DNA of 28,408 bases, taken from a virus. The stretch is from the IMG/VR virus record IMGVR_UViG_3300006636_000001, positions 1-28,408 of that record. The stretch is one strand, 5' to 3'. The position numbers and the translations under genes were made by a program. Positions 13,799 through 24,600 of the stretch are shown piece after piece. Positions within the stretch are counted from its first letter, which is position 1, and the number at the start of each line of letters is the position of its first letter. The notes below the pieces were generated by a model, which saw only the letters and a program-made list of their open reading frames with translations, was not told the origin of the DNA and did no database searches.

Positions 13799-14638
13799 AT
13801 GGTAATCATCAGTGATATTGATGTTTTAAAACAGTATATCCCGACAATCTTTTCGGCTGAATTCACAAAGTATGAAAAGTACATTGCCGATGCTGAAACA
13901 TGGTTAATAAAAGAAATCACCGGCAAAGAACTTTTTCTGATTATCAGTGAGGCAGATGAAGCGCTGTTGAATTATGCCAGGGCAATTGTAGCCAATAAAG
14001 CATATGGTGATGGGATTCCGTTTTTTGACCTCGTAGAAACCGAAAACGGATTTGCCGTAGTTGGTAACGGAAACCTTGCACCGGCATCTCAGCAACGCGT
14101 GGTAGCATTGCAAGCGGCCACTTACCGGAAGTTGGATGAAGCGGTCGAATCGTTACTTGAGTACCTGGAAGAAACGGTCGATTATCACGATGAGTGGAAA
14201 GGTAGTCCCGCCTATACCCTGCTTTCGAATCTCTATCTCACAACGGTGAAAGAATTCCGGCGTTACGTGGTTTACCCTGGCAGTCGCCGTGAGTTTATGG
14301 CACTGAAGCCCGAAATGCTTAATGCCATCAATCTGAAGATCGCACCGGTGATCAGCCAGGAATTATCTGATCAGGTGGTAGAGCAGCTGCGCGATGGGGA
14401 TCTTACTGCAGATAATAAAACGATACTCGAGAACCTCCGGTTTGCATTCGCCAATTTCACGATGAAACAAGAAGAAGTCGCACAGTCCTACCTCTCACGG
14501 GTCCGCAGGGTGCTTTATGCTTCTCCCGATAAATATCCCTTATTCCGTGACAGTGATATCTATATCAATTGGCTTGCATCCCAAAAAGTTACAGCCATCA
14601 ACAATGCTGATTCACCTATATTTTTTGCAGGATTATGA
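13799..14638 (+). CDS. Probable head-tail connector (adaptor) protein
   Basis: A 279-residue protein starting 3 bases after the portal stop. The first 120 residues have a helical pattern (VLKQYIPTIFSAEFTKYEKY, then AETWLIKEITG and ALLNYARAIVANKAYG), like gp6-type adaptors that plug under the portal. I recall this as a Bacteroidetes phage family (DUF6712-type), though I cannot verify the number here. The second half (about 130-279) is also helical, with a FTMKQEEVAQSYLSRVRRVL segment, and is longer than in usual adaptors. It could be a fusion of adaptor and a second neck function. Its stop overlaps the next gene by four bases. Confidence 0.6.
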   Translation: MVIISDIDVLKQYIPTIFSAEFTKYEKYIADAETWLIKEITGKELFLIISEADEALLNYARAIVANKAYGDGIPFFDLVETENGFAVVGNGNLAPASQQRVVALQAATYRKLDEAVESLLEYLEETVDYHDEWKGSPAYTLLSNLYLTTVKEFRRYVVYPGSRREFMALKPEMLNAINLKIAPVISQELSDQVVEQLRDGDLTADNKTILENLRFAFANFTMKQEEVAQSYLSRVRRVLYASPDKYPLFRDSDIYINWLASQKVTAINNADSPIFFAGL

Positions 14639-15402
14639 GAGAAATACATTTACACGCCCCGTCCGGATGGCACGACATCACACCGGAACAACTTCTGTTT
14701 GTGTCGAAATTATTCGAAGATCAACTATCTGAAGCTGAGTTTCTGACCAGGTGTCTGATCAACTTTACAGAAATTGAACCCGTGAAGCATGGTATAGAAA
14801 CTCGTGATGGTGAATTGCTTTTTGAATTTCTGGATCCTGCCGGCGAAGTCTTTTCGCTGTCGGCTGAAGAGATGAAAAGCCTGCTGGATGAATTGCGCTG
14901 GCTGATCGATAGTGTTGGCCTGTGTCGTCTGCCGGAAAAACTTGGAGGACTATCACCGGTAGATTCCAGGTTATTTGGCGTCACACTCGAAGAATACCTG
15001 TTGGCTGATCAGCTCTATGCAAACTATTCAGCGAGCAAAAGAGTGGACGATCTGAACCAATTGATTGCAGTATTCTACTGTAAGCCTGGTGAAAAATGGA
15101 ATGAACGCAAATACAAGATGTATGTCAATATCCTGCGATCGGTTCCCAATCATGCGAAAACTGCCGTTTACATCTGGTTTTCAGGTTTGAAAAAATGGAT
15201 CATCGATAAGTATCCCTATATGTTTGGCGATGGTACCACCGGCGAAACTTCGGCACCATCACCTGATGAGCATATCCTTCGGTTATTCACCTCGCTGAAC
15301 AATGGAGATGTAACCCGCAATAAACAGATCCTTCACACGCATGTGCATGAGGTATTCTACGAACTGAATCAGAAACTTGAAAATCAGCAAAGCCATGTTT
15401 GA
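14635..15402 (+). CDS. Conserved-looking phage protein, possibly a tail assembly factor
   Basis: A 255-residue protein that I cannot assign firmly. It starts MREIHLHAPSGWHDITPEQL, with helices in the first 50 residues and an acidic middle. A LFGVTLEEYLLADQLYANY stretch (about 116-134) is followed by NQLIAVFYCKPGEKW. The last 30 residues are helical and basic. No signal peptide or membrane span. Its place between connector and neck genes, plus a fold that looks like an alpha-helical chaperone, suggests a tail assembly factor. A slippery frameshift such as in lambda gpG/GT is not apparent. It overlaps the following gene by 8 bases. Confidence 0.55.
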   Translation: MREIHLHAPSGWHDITPEQLLFVSKLFEDQLSEAEFLTRCLINFTEIEPVKHGIETRDGELLFEFLDPAGEVFSLSAEEMKSLLDELRWLIDSVGLCRLPEKLGGLSPVDSRLFGVTLEEYLLADQLYANYSASKRVDDLNQLIAVFYCKPGEKWNERKYKMYVNILRSVPNHAKTAVYIWFSGLKKWIIDKYPYMFGDGTTGETSAPSPDEHILRLFTSLNNGDVTRNKQILHTHVHEVFYELNQKLENQQSHV

Positions 15403-15841
15403 TGCACTTGAATACGCTAAAAGCAGAGCCGCTCAATTGCCCGAAATAAAGGCAATATATGCCTGCTCCGGACTGGCCGAAATGGAAGGGATGCTGCAAA
15501 ACCTTCGGAGTCCTGCAACTCCGGTATTGGTTGTGGAAGATAGCGCCGATGGTTATCTTGATCTGGAGAATGGAAACTTTGCAAACGAATACAATACGGT
15601 ATACTTTTTCGATAAAGTAAAACTGAACGATAGCGCCGATCGGAGACGCGCACAGGAAGTGACATTTTCCCTGGGAAAGAAATTCTTCAGTCAACTTGGA
15701 ATCGATGCCGGCGAATTTGGCGATATCGCTTTTGGCTTCGACCGGAGCAGGATCGACTTCGCGAAACTTGGACCCATTGGGAACGGGTATTACGGCTACT
15801 CCTTTTCGTTCATAGTTAAGAATGAAAACTTTGAAATCTAA
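15395..15841 (+). CDS. Probable neck protein (tail terminator or head completion)
   Basis: A 148-residue protein. ATG 15395 is chosen over a TTG at 15377, which would extend the overlap with the upstream gene. It has a mixed alpha/beta look: an N-terminal helix (MFDALEYAKSRAAQL), strands around TPVLVVEDSADGYLDL and NTVYFFDKVKLN, a helix RAQEVTFSLGKKFFSQL, and a final YYGYSFSFIVKN strand. Proteins of this size and pattern between portal and tape measure genes are tail terminators or head completion proteins, which cap the tail tube and join head to tail. The exact one cannot be told. Confidence 0.55.
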   Translation: MFDALEYAKSRAAQLPEIKAIYACSGLAEMEGMLQNLRSPATPVLVVEDSADGYLDLENGNFANEYNTVYFFDKVKLNDSADRRRAQEVTFSLGKKFFSQLGIDAGEFGDIAFGFDRSRIDFAKLGPIGNGYYGYSFSFIVKNENFEI

Positions 15842-15844
15842 CCA

Positions 15845-16231
15845 ATGGCCGATAATACGAACCTTTCACTCACTGTTGATGCCTGGGCAAAGATCGTAAT
15901 CGAACGATGGGAAAATAAGATTGTCAGACTTCGCATACACAACACTGGAAATCTCGCCAAAAGCTTTGCAATCCATGTATTCACACAATCTAATGGAGAC
16001 CCGGATAAGATTGAATTTGCATTTAACTATTACGGTAAATTTAGCGATATGGGAGTAGGAACCGGGATTACTGCAGGTGAAGCTGGATCAGGCAACAGAA
16101 AGAAAAAGCCCTGGTATTCGAAAGTATTTTTTGGCCAGGTAAAGCAGCTCGGAGTAATCCTACGAAGTAAATATGAATACAAGGCACAATTAACAATCAT
16201 CACAAATATTACCACTAATGGCACAAACTGA
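15845..16231 (+). CDS. Probable HK97 gp10-like head-tail joining protein
   Basis: A 128-residue protein. The N-terminal helix (WAKIVIERWENKIVRLRI) is followed by GNLAKSFAIHVF, then strands around KIEFAFNYYGKFSDMGVG and a C-terminal KPWYSKVFFGQVKQLGVIL helix. This N-helix then GxLxxSF pattern is that of HK97 gp10-type neck proteins found before tape measure genes, here in a Bacteroidetes version. It would sit at the head-tail junction. It starts 3 bases after the previous stop and overlaps the tape measure start by 14 bases, a coupling that points to coordinated neck assembly. Confidence 0.62.
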   Translation: MADNTNLSLTVDAWAKIVIERWENKIVRLRIHNTGNLAKSFAIHVFTQSNGDPDKIEFAFNYYGKFSDMGVGTGITAGEAGSGNRKKKPWYSKVFFGQVKQLGVILRSKYEYKAQLTIITNITTNGTN

Positions 16232-19200
16232 AACTGCAAGGGCAACCGTCTATCTCGATGGCAAACAGGCTGAAGCTGCACTGGGGGCGCTAGCTGAAAA
16301 AGCAAAAGGGTTGCGTAAAGATCTGAAAGAAGCGCTGGATGCTGGCAATACGGTCAAATACGATAAACTGAGGGCAGAGTTAAGCCGGGTGGAATCGGTA
16401 CAGCGAAGCGTTACCAAAGAATCGTTTGATGTTGCGAAGGTTTTGCGGAACATCAATAACGTAAGCTGGCGTGATCTCGAAAAAGCGCAAAAAGCGGTAA
16501 TTGCCCAGATGAAAGGAATGACACGCGGAACTGAAGAGTATGCTGCCAAACAAAAAGACTTGGGACTATTGCGAGCTGAATTGAGTGGAATATCAGGTAT
16601 TGCCACAAAACAAACAGGAATACTTGGTAAACTGAGAGATACTGCAGCGGAATTATTACCCGCCTTTGGTTTGGCTGCTATTGCTTTGGGATTGAAAAAT
16701 ATATTTACGACTGCTGATGATTCGTATGTAAAATTCGAAGAACGAGTTGATAATCTTTCTGCATTAACCGGACTGGAGGGCGAACAACTTGATTGGCTCA
16801 GCAAAAAAGCAAAAGAAACTTCAGTATCAACGGTTGAAGGGAATGTTCGCATCACACAATCAGCCGAATCTATTGTAGATGCTTATACAAAGGTTGGCAG
16901 TCAGCGACCTGAGTTATTGAAAGTGAAGGAAGATTTGGCAAGTGTTTCCCAGGAAGCCATTATTCTTTCAGCTGCTGCAAAAAGTGAGCTGGAACCTGCT
17001 GTTGAAGGCTTAACAATGACACTCAATCAGTTTGATATGGCAGCCGATCAAAGCCGTCGTATCATCAATGTTTTAGCGGCAGGATCAATGGTCGGTGCCG
17101 GAGAAATACCCTATTTGACAGAAGCTATGGAGAAGTCGGGAACAACAGCCAATCTGATGAAGATCCCACTTGAGCAATGGGCCGGTGCAATTGAATCCAT
17201 TGCCCCTTACTACAAACAGGCATCGGAAGCCGGAAATAGTTTCGATAAGGTTTTGCTTACGATGAAGCAAAAACAGATTGGTTATGTGAACGGGGTATTT
17301 GATATGAATACCGCTCTTGATCAACTTGAAAAAAGATATGCTGCAGGCGAAACTGCAACAGACATTTTCATGAAAGAGCATTCCAAAATGGGTGAACTTT
17401 TGGTATTGAATCGCGGCAAAATGGATGAATATACCAAGGCAGTTACCGGATCAAATATTGCAATTGAACAGGCAGCAAAAAATACCGACAATGAGGTTGC
17501 AAAGCGGGCACAGGCGCAAAACGGAATCAATAATCTTTACCTCGAATTTGGTGCGAAGATTGCACCGCTGATCACCAAAGGAATTACATCGGGTGCCGAG
17601 CTCCTTAGAATCGCCATCGAATACCGAACCGTCCTGATTCCACTTGCAGCTGCTTTAGCCGCTTATGTAGTAATGGCAAAGCTCAAAGTATTCTGGGATG
17701 TGACACAGAAAGGATCTGTTATCCTGGCATCGGCAGCGCAAGCATTGTTTACCGGGAATCTAACCAGGGCAACAGCTGCAATGAGGATGTTTAATACAGT
17801 CACGAAGCTGAACCCATTTATATTACTGGCTTCGCTTATTGCATCGGCAGGGATCGCGTTGTTTGCCTATACCAAACGTTCGGATGCTGCAGTGGTAGCT
17901 CAAAGATCATTGAATGATATCAGTGTAACAGCCCAGCAAAACATTGCCAGCGAAAGGGTTGAATTACAGCAGCTATTGAAAGTAGCACAAAACGAAACGC
18001 TTTCGAAAGTTACACGTCAGGAGGCAATGGCTAAAATAAACCAGATTTCACCCGAATACCTGGGAGGATTAACACTCGAAACGATCAATACAGATAAGGC
18101 TAAAACAGCAACCGAACAGTATATTACAAGTCTTGAAAAAAAGGCGAGAGCACAAGCCAATTTCGACAGAATGGTAGAGATTCAGAAAGAAGAAACTTCG
18201 CTCAATGCTGGAATTGGAGGTGAACCAGGTGTGGGAACCAAAGTTTGGAACGCTGTATCAAGACCATTCTTATACAACCAATTAAACGCATCCTCAAAAC
18301 AGAAAAACATAAATGCCAGACTTGAAGAACTGAGAATAGAAAAGTTATCACTCAATGATGATGCTTCCAGTAATTATGTACCACCACCAAAACCTTCCGG
18401 AAGCGGTGGCGGGGATGGCGGGAAACCTACTGAAACCCCGGAAGAGAAAAAAGCCAGGGAAAAAGCGGAAAAGGCAGCTCTTAAAACAGCAGAGAAGGTC
18501 GAAAAAACTAAACTGGAACTTGTTGAAGCAGCAAATGCTCATATCGTTGCATCAATAAATAAAAGTCATCTTGAAGGTAAAACATCCGAAAGTCAGTATA
18601 ATGCAGATTTGCTGGAGCAGGAGTTTATTTTCCTTCAGGGAAAGATGGATATATATAAAGTTGGCAGTAAAGAGTATGAAGATGCTTCGGCTGCATTTAC
18701 TGAAAAACAAGTAAAAGCAAGTGAGCAGGTAAAAGACCTACTGGTAAAAGCCGAAAAAGAGTTGGCAGATGCTAAAATAGCAAACCTGAAGGATGGTATT
18801 GATAAAGAAAAAGCACTTGAAAATAATCGGTGGGCAGACGAATTGGCTGGATTAAAAAAACGGTTGGCTGACATTACAGGAACCTCTGTAGATGAAGTTG
18901 CGCTGAGAAAGTCTATCAATGATATAATTGAGCAAAACGAAAAGGCTCATACTGAGAAAATGCGGATTCTTAATTCTGCTGATGACATAGCAAAACTTGA
19001 AAAGCAACAAAAAGATTTCGGAAATATTAACGATTCTGCTGATAATTATTCCACATCAACTCCATGGCTGTCCGGCAAAGATCTAAATGCTTTTTTTGAT
19101 TCAAGAAAGGATGTCATTGAACAGGCATTTATAGTAGAAAAAAAACTTGCCGGTGATAATCAAAAACTACAAAAGGCCGCAGAGGAAAAGCATAATGTAG

Positions 19201-19946
19201 ATATATCTAAATTAGAAAAACAAAAAGTTGATGCAACTCATGATGCTGCATTGAGAAGGATTGGTATTGCTCAGGATTTTCTTGGCGCATTGAGCGGAAT
19301 TGTAGATCAGGAATCTGCATTAGGAAAGGCGCTTTTCCTCTTTCAACAAGGACTTGCTGTTGCAAGTATATGGATTAGTACAGCAAAGGCCAATGCAGAA
19401 GCAATGGCGACGTTGATTCTACCCCCTTTATATCTGCCAGTTATGGCAGCTAATACAACTATGGCAATTGTGCAAACAGCGCTTGTTGCAGCACAAACAG
19501 TAGGTAATTTTGTGGCAAGTGGCAAGAAAGGCAAACAATCAGGAGGCTATGCCGATAGTGATTCAAACGACTCGACCCCGGTTGGAGTTTATCACGCCAA
19601 TGAGTTTATTGCTTCAGGACCTGCCGTAAGGAATCCTACTATCAAACCGGTTCTTGATATTATCGATATTGCCCAACGTTCTGGAACAATACGCAGTTTG
19701 AATCTGCCGGCGATGCTTGGTCAGTCCGGAAGACAGTCCGGAGGGTATGCTTCGCCTGGACCAGCAACTTCAGTTCCTTCTTCTGTGATACCAGGAAGTA
19801 GCCCGGAATTGATGGCAATCATGACAAAGATAAGTGCCCAGCTCGACAAACCGATCACTGCCAATGTCGCTGCATATGGTGGAAAAGGATCTGTAGCTGA
19901 TTCGATAAAACAGATTGCTAACCTTGCTAAATCACTGGGAATATGA
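16218..19946 (+). CDS. Tail tape measure protein
   Basis: A 1242-residue protein. Tape measure proteins set tail length and are ejected with the DNA. The first 130 residues are an alanine/lysine-rich coiled coil (EAALGALAEKAKGLRKDLKE and others). Hydrophobic, membrane-like segments lie near 146-163, 473-493 (LIPLAAALAAYVVMAKLKVF), 532-552 and 1039-1098, and long coiled coils occupy about 700-940. A proline/glycine-rich linker at about 722-735 (PPPKPSGSGGGDGGKP) splits the protein. At the usual 1.5 angstroms per residue this would give a tail of roughly 180 nm, which supports a siphovirus. No peptidase domain is obvious. Confidence 0.9.
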   Translation: MAQTETARATVYLDGKQAEAALGALAEKAKGLRKDLKEALDAGNTVKYDKLRAELSRVESVQRSVTKESFDVAKVLRNINNVSWRDLEKAQKAVIAQMKGMTRGTEEYAAKQKDLGLLRAELSGISGIATKQTGILGKLRDTAAELLPAFGLAAIALGLKNIFTTADDSYVKFEERVDNLSALTGLEGEQLDWLSKKAKETSVSTVEGNVRITQSAESIVDAYTKVGSQRPELLKVKEDLASVSQEAIILSAAAKSELEPAVEGLTMTLNQFDMAADQSRRIINVLAAGSMVGAGEIPYLTEAMEKSGTTANLMKIPLEQWAGAIESIAPYYKQASEAGNSFDKVLLTMKQKQIGYVNGVFDMNTALDQLEKRYAAGETATDIFMKEHSKMGELLVLNRGKMDEYTKAVTGSNIAIEQAAKNTDNEVAKRAQAQNGINNLYLEFGAKIAPLITKGITSGAELLRIAIEYRTVLIPLAAALAAYVVMAKLKVFWDVTQKGSVILASAAQALFTGNLTRATAAMRMFNTVTKLNPFILLASLIASAGIALFAYTKRSDAAVVAQRSLNDISVTAQQNIASERVELQQLLKVAQNETLSKVTRQEAMAKINQISPEYLGGLTLETINTDKAKTATEQYITSLEKKARAQANFDRMVEIQKEETSLNAGIGGEPGVGTKVWNAVSRPFLYNQLNASSKQKNINARLEELRIEKLSLNDDASSNYVPPPKPSGSGGGDGGKPTETPEEKKAREKAEKAALKTAEKVEKTKLELVEAANAHIVASINKSHLEGKTSESQYNADLLEQEFIFLQGKMDIYKVGSKEYEDASAAFTEKQVKASEQVKDLLVKAEKELADAKIANLKDGIDKEKALENNRWADELAGLKKRLADITGTSVDEVALRKSINDIIEQNEKAHTEKMRILNSADDIAKLEKQQKDFGNINDSADNYSTSTPWLSGKDLNAFFDSRKDVIEQAFIVEKKLAGDNQKLQKAAEEKHNVDISKLEKQKVDATHDAALRRIGIAQDFLGALSGIVDQESALGKALFLFQQGLAVASIWISTAKANAEAMATLILPPLYLPVMAANTTMAIVQTALVAAQTVGNFVASGKKGKQSGGYADSDSNDSTPVGVYHANEFIASGPAVRNPTIKPVLDIIDIAQRSGTIRSLNLPAMLGQSGRQSGGYASPGPATSVPSSVIPGSSPELMAIMTKISAQLDKPITANVAAYGGKGSVADSIKQIANLAKSLGI

Positions 19947-21616
19947 AACAAATAATAACACCACTTGGAATCGTTGCCCTTTCACCAGGCACAACGATTG
20001 ATATATCCAAAAATAATCCGCTGTTCACGCGTGCTGAAGAATTCTCGATCTCCCTGACAGTTCCCCGGTTGCCAAATGAACATATTTTTGGCCATAAGTG
20101 GCGATTAACATCAGCTGGAGCTATTGTTCCAATCGAAGTTCAGTTTGTTTTTTTTGGACGCGAAAAATTGAGTGGCACCATCGAACTGATATCTGGCTCG
20201 GATGAAAGTTACGAGATCCTAATGAAGGGATCCCGTAGCGATTTCATATTTCGTTATGGAAAGATCCGGTTACCAGAGATTGATTTTGGTTGGGAAAACT
20301 TTGTACCTGGTAACGCGAATCCATTGGAAGCCGATATGCAAACAGAGATGTATAATACACTGAACCTGCAGCGCGATTGGATCTGTTTTCCGGTTTACCA
20401 TACAGAAGCAGGGGAATGGATAAACAGATGGAGCTTCGATACTAACGGTTTCGCAATGGATATCGGAGGATGGCGCACAGCACATGTGCGTTTATACAGG
20501 GCATTGGAACGTCTTTTCGCAATTAAGGGATACACGGTCACAGATAACTGGTTTTCGGATACAGATGAGAAAAAGAAGATTGTAATCTTTAATAACGGAA
20601 GGGCGCTGGCGAGTCAAATGAATATCAGGTTTCTGTTACCTGACTGGACCATTACTGAGTTCATCAATGAAATAGAAGACTTTTTCCCGGTAACATTCTT
20701 TATCAACTCCCGAAATAAAACGGTCCGTATCTTGTCAGATGATACAGTTTCAGCTTCAGACCCCGTTGATTCACTTGACAGATTTGTTGTCGGAAAGCAT
20801 AAAATTAATTTCAATGATACCCAAAATGGGTACGATATCACCTATGAGCTACCCGCTGATGATGAAACAACAGATCAGAACTGGGACTATGCCGATCAGG
20901 CTACGGTCGAAGAGGTAAATACATTCTCTGATCTTCCGGATGCAGGGGTTATTTGTCTTGTAGTGAGCGAAGGTCAGTATTACGAATATGATGAGAGTGA
21001 CCCGCTTGTGCCATGGAAACCATCCGGGAATGTAGCACTTGGAATACGTTCAGGAGAGGGAGAAATAAGCCGGAAAACAAAAATTTATCCTTTACTTTCA
21101 AAAACACAACTTCAGCCAGAAACCGTCACAGTAATACAGCAATACGTGGATATCCGACGTGTCGCAATAAATTTTAAGCTGGTGGTACCTCACACATCCA
21201 AAATTGCCAGCAAGTGGTCACAGGATTTCAGACCTGTTATTTATCGCGGGATGGAAACGCCTTTATATTCGATGTCCGATATCCCGTCTGGTTATGTTGC
21301 GCAAATTAATGGTTACCCGATGGCCAATTATATCAATCGTAAAATTACCGGCGCACGCTGGCCGGGTCAGTCAATTGATCTTTGCTGGAATGGAGATCAG
21401 GGATTACAGGGCGCACAGGCAATTGCTTTTTTGGATGGTGCCGAAAAGACAGAGGTAAAACTGTTAATGAATCATGTGGATCTTGAAAATATGGACATGA
21501 CAAAGGTTTACATTCTGCTCGGTCGAAGAGTGCTGATATCTGAACTTACAATTCACTACTCAGAAGGAACCAATGTTGAAATTGATGCAGTACTATTGGC
21601 ACAGGCCCGTGTGTAG
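19943..21616 (+). CDS. Distal tail/baseplate protein
   Basis: A 557-residue protein coupled to the tape measure gene by a four-base overlap (ATGA), the usual location of the distal tail protein. The N-terminal half has the strand-rich pattern of the tail-tip ring: DISKNNPLFTRAEEFSISLT (about 21-40), PIEVQFVFFGREKLSGTIEL (about 66-85), then ESYEILMKGSRSDF. The middle contains a WTITEFINEIEDFFPVTFFI helix (about 234-253) like the hub part of gp27-type proteins. The end (ISELTIHYSEGTNVEIDAVL) is again beta. It would start tail assembly and carry the fibre. Whether it combines distal tail and hub functions cannot be settled here. Confidence 0.7.
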   Translation: MKQIITPLGIVALSPGTTIDISKNNPLFTRAEEFSISLTVPRLPNEHIFGHKWRLTSAGAIVPIEVQFVFFGREKLSGTIELISGSDESYEILMKGSRSDFIFRYGKIRLPEIDFGWENFVPGNANPLEADMQTEMYNTLNLQRDWICFPVYHTEAGEWINRWSFDTNGFAMDIGGWRTAHVRLYRALERLFAIKGYTVTDNWFSDTDEKKKIVIFNNGRALASQMNIRFLLPDWTITEFINEIEDFFPVTFFINSRNKTVRILSDDTVSASDPVDSLDRFVVGKHKINFNDTQNGYDITYELPADDETTDQNWDYADQATVEEVNTFSDLPDAGVICLVVSEGQYYEYDESDPLVPWKPSGNVALGIRSGEGEISRKTKIYPLLSKTQLQPETVTVIQQYVDIRRVAINFKLVVPHTSKIASKWSQDFRPVIYRGMETPLYSMSDIPSGYVAQINGYPMANYINRKITGARWPGQSIDLCWNGDQGLQGAQAIAFLDGAEKTEVKLLMNHVDLENMDMTKVYILLGRRVLISELTIHYSEGTNVEIDAVLLAQARV

Positions 21617-21640
21617 TTTCTGGGAATCCTGATCTTTTTT

Positions 21641-21675
21641 GTCCTTTAATGTAAGGGTGCCTGGCGCTACCTTGC
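21641..21675 (+). promoter_or_regulatory. Late-type promoter C (GTCCTTTAA-N18-TACCTTGC)
   Basis: GTCCTTTAA (21641-21649), 18 bases, TACCTTGC (21668-21675). The fibre gene's ATG is at 21691. A T-run (21635-21640) touches the 9-mer on its 5' side, as it does in promoter D. Confidence 0.7.
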
Positions 21676-21690
21676 AGAAAAATCAAATAA

Positions 21691-24600
21691 ATGAGTATCA
21701 TTGTTCAACAACCCGATTCGCTTTCTTTTGCAGGGAACCTCAAAAAGTTTGTTGTCACCTCCGCTGTGGCTGTCGCGCTGCAGCTGAACAAGGGAGCTGA
21801 ACAGATTCTGAATGAGATCTACCAGCCCGGCTCTGGCAACCTCGTAGAAATCGACCTTCGTACCGTAATTGACAAAGTATTGTCAGTTACGTTACCAGGC
21901 ACAAACCTGATCACCGAACAGTCTTCCGGATTTGCTGATTTCACCGCGACAATTGACGGTACCGCCGTTGCTTTCCGCGTAATCAAAGGTGGTGTGCTGG
22001 AACTTGGATCGATGGCCGGTGATTTTGTAAATGAGCATTTCCTTACCTGGCAGATCCAGGACAAACAGATATTGCAGCGCCAACCCGAATGGCTGACAGT
22101 TTATACCGTTGCAGCCCGCAACCTCAAAGCAAAAGCCTACTACCAGGATAATACAAACGCCTCGATGCTGCTTACTGCACTCGCTGCCAATAAACTTTTG
22201 GCCGTTGATGTGAGCTGGGCATCTATCAACTCACTTTTCGTAAAGAAAAACCCGATTGCCTGGGAAGTATGGTTCGAAGATCTTGCCGGGACCCGGTTAA
22301 GTTATGTGCAGCGGTATTGCCTCCGGAATTCGGATGACGAAGAGAAAATATTTATCTGGGCGAATACAATGGGAGGTATTGATTCCATATCGCTCACAGG
22401 TAGTGCCGAGGATGATAAAAAGCTCGAGCATTTAATTGCCGAAATGGGTGATGAATCCCTGCAGGAATATCAAACCGATAAGAAACGGGAAATCAAACAG
22501 TCAACCGGATTTTTGACTGTTGATGAAAGCCGGTGGATAGAAGACTTTTTCTATTCCGGCCGCAGGTACCTGGTTGGCGAAGATGGAGCAGTAAGATCAA
22601 TTGTTTTAGCGAGCTCGAAGATTGTAGGATCAACCGCTGATGACTTGTTTGATTACGAATTCAATTACAGGTTAGCCTCCGAAAGTCAATTACTCAATCT
22701 TGAAAGATCATTTGAATCATTTCCAGCATTGGAGGTGCCGGTTGATTTTTTTTTAACTGAGTTACTGTCCGGGCTTCCGGTAGCTCAGTATTCTGACGGC
22801 CTTTTGATGGCTGTTCAAAGCCCTTTTGCCCAGGCGTGGCAAAAACTATCCATGGCACAATTATGGGGATCTGCACTTCCCTGCCTCGTTGATGGAACTA
22901 CAATCTCAGTCGTGAACGGAAAGCTCCAGGTAAATGGAGTATCCGGAGGAGTTGGCGTTTCGAAGTGGGGAGATCTCACTGAAAAACCCTTTTCAACTTT
23001 ATCAAATCTCTTTTCTGTCAGTCCGGAGGGAGTATTAACGTTGTCAAATAACTATGCTGCCGCCAATCACACACACCCATACCTTTCTGATTCGGATGCA
23101 CGGATCGGCAATTGGACCACTGCATATAATTGGGGAGATCACACCGGAAAATACCGACCAGTTGCATGGGTTCCAGCATGGGCAGATATATCCAATAAAC
23201 CTGAATGGTTGAATAGAATGGGTTGGGATGGAACAGCAACTGTTGTTTCTTCTGATCTTCACGTTACAGGCAAATTGGTTGTTGATGGAACAATTCAATT
23301 CTTTGGTTCTGGCGCCGGTGGTGGCACCGGTGGTGGCGGAGCATCCGCACTCTGGGAATTAACCGACGTGGACGATGACATGAAGAATTCCCTCTTTGGT
23401 GATCTTCCGATGTATAACGGTACTCACTTTGCCAGGTACAATATTTCAAATTTTGCAACAGCCGGTCATGGACACACGATCGGTCAGGTAACAGGCTTAC
23501 AGGGAGCTCTCGATGGGAAACAAGCATCATTGGGTTATACTCCTTACTACTCAGCTAATTTTGTAGCCGGCGTAAATTACTCAGCGCCTCACTCCCACCC
23601 TTACCTATCAGACAGCGACGCGAGAATTGCCAATTGGAGTACTGCTTTCGGATGGGGCAATCATGCAGGATTATACAGACCAATTGGATATGTGCCCAGC
23701 TGGGGAGAAATAACCAGTAAACCAACCTGGACGGAAAAGATGGGATGGGATGGGACCGCTGTGACAATTGCCGGTGATTTACATGTAACCGGTAAAATTA
23801 TTTCTGATGGTTCGATGCAGTTTTATGGCATCAGTTCCGGTGGTACCGGTGGCGGTGGATCTACAACGCTTTGGGGATTGACGGACGTTGCCGATGACGT
23901 GGTAAATGCGGTATATGGAGATCTGATCATGTATAATGGAACCCATTTTGCCAGGATCAATCAATCGATTCTGGCACCGGCTGTGCATACGCACGCGATA
24001 TCGCAGGTTAATGGATTGCAGGGAGCGCTCGACACAAAAATGGCAATTCACACACATCCTTACCTATCTGATGCTGATAGTAGAATAGCCAATTGGAATG
24101 TTGCTTATACTCATAGTCAAAGTGCCCACTACGCCGGGGCGGATGTTGGAAGCTGGGCAAAAGTAGCTACTATCCCTGTCTGGAATCAATCAACAACAGG
24201 AAATGCAGATACAGCATCAAATTCAGGGCAATGGGGAGGCATTTCTACTGGCTTTTGGCAGGGCAATTATACCAGTGGAATCTCAGGAATAATAGGAGTT
24301 CACACTAACGGAATTGCTTATACGTTCAGCGCAGGAGCAGCACAATCTTTTCTTGGCTTAGGCTCCAACGCTTATAATTCAACAGCTTATCAGCTTTTGG
24401 AAAATCAAAGATTATCAACAACTAATTCACCAACCTTTGCAGGTGGAAATTTTACAGGTTCACTATCTGCACCCAATATTCTAACTTACAGAATTTATTA
24501 TGACTTAAACGCGTACACAACTGGGTATCCACCAACATACGGATTTACTCACGTTAATACTCCAACAGGTAGTTTTGTAAACTATTTAGTAATTGGTGGT

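Noticed and set aside
14635-15402. Programmed frameshift of a lambda gpG/GT type at the end of the presumed tail assembly gene
   Set aside because: No slippery heptamer noticed near its end, and the overlapping next gene has its own ATG and neck-protein character.
16250-16855. 201-residue minus-strand frame opposite the tape measure gene
   Set aside because: Serine-rich antisense shadow of the alanine/lysine-rich coiled coil, with no start context or recognisable motif.
23264-23530. Minus-strand frames opposite the fibre repeats
   Set aside because: Histidine- and arginine-rich translations are complements of the glycine linkers and repeats, not genes.
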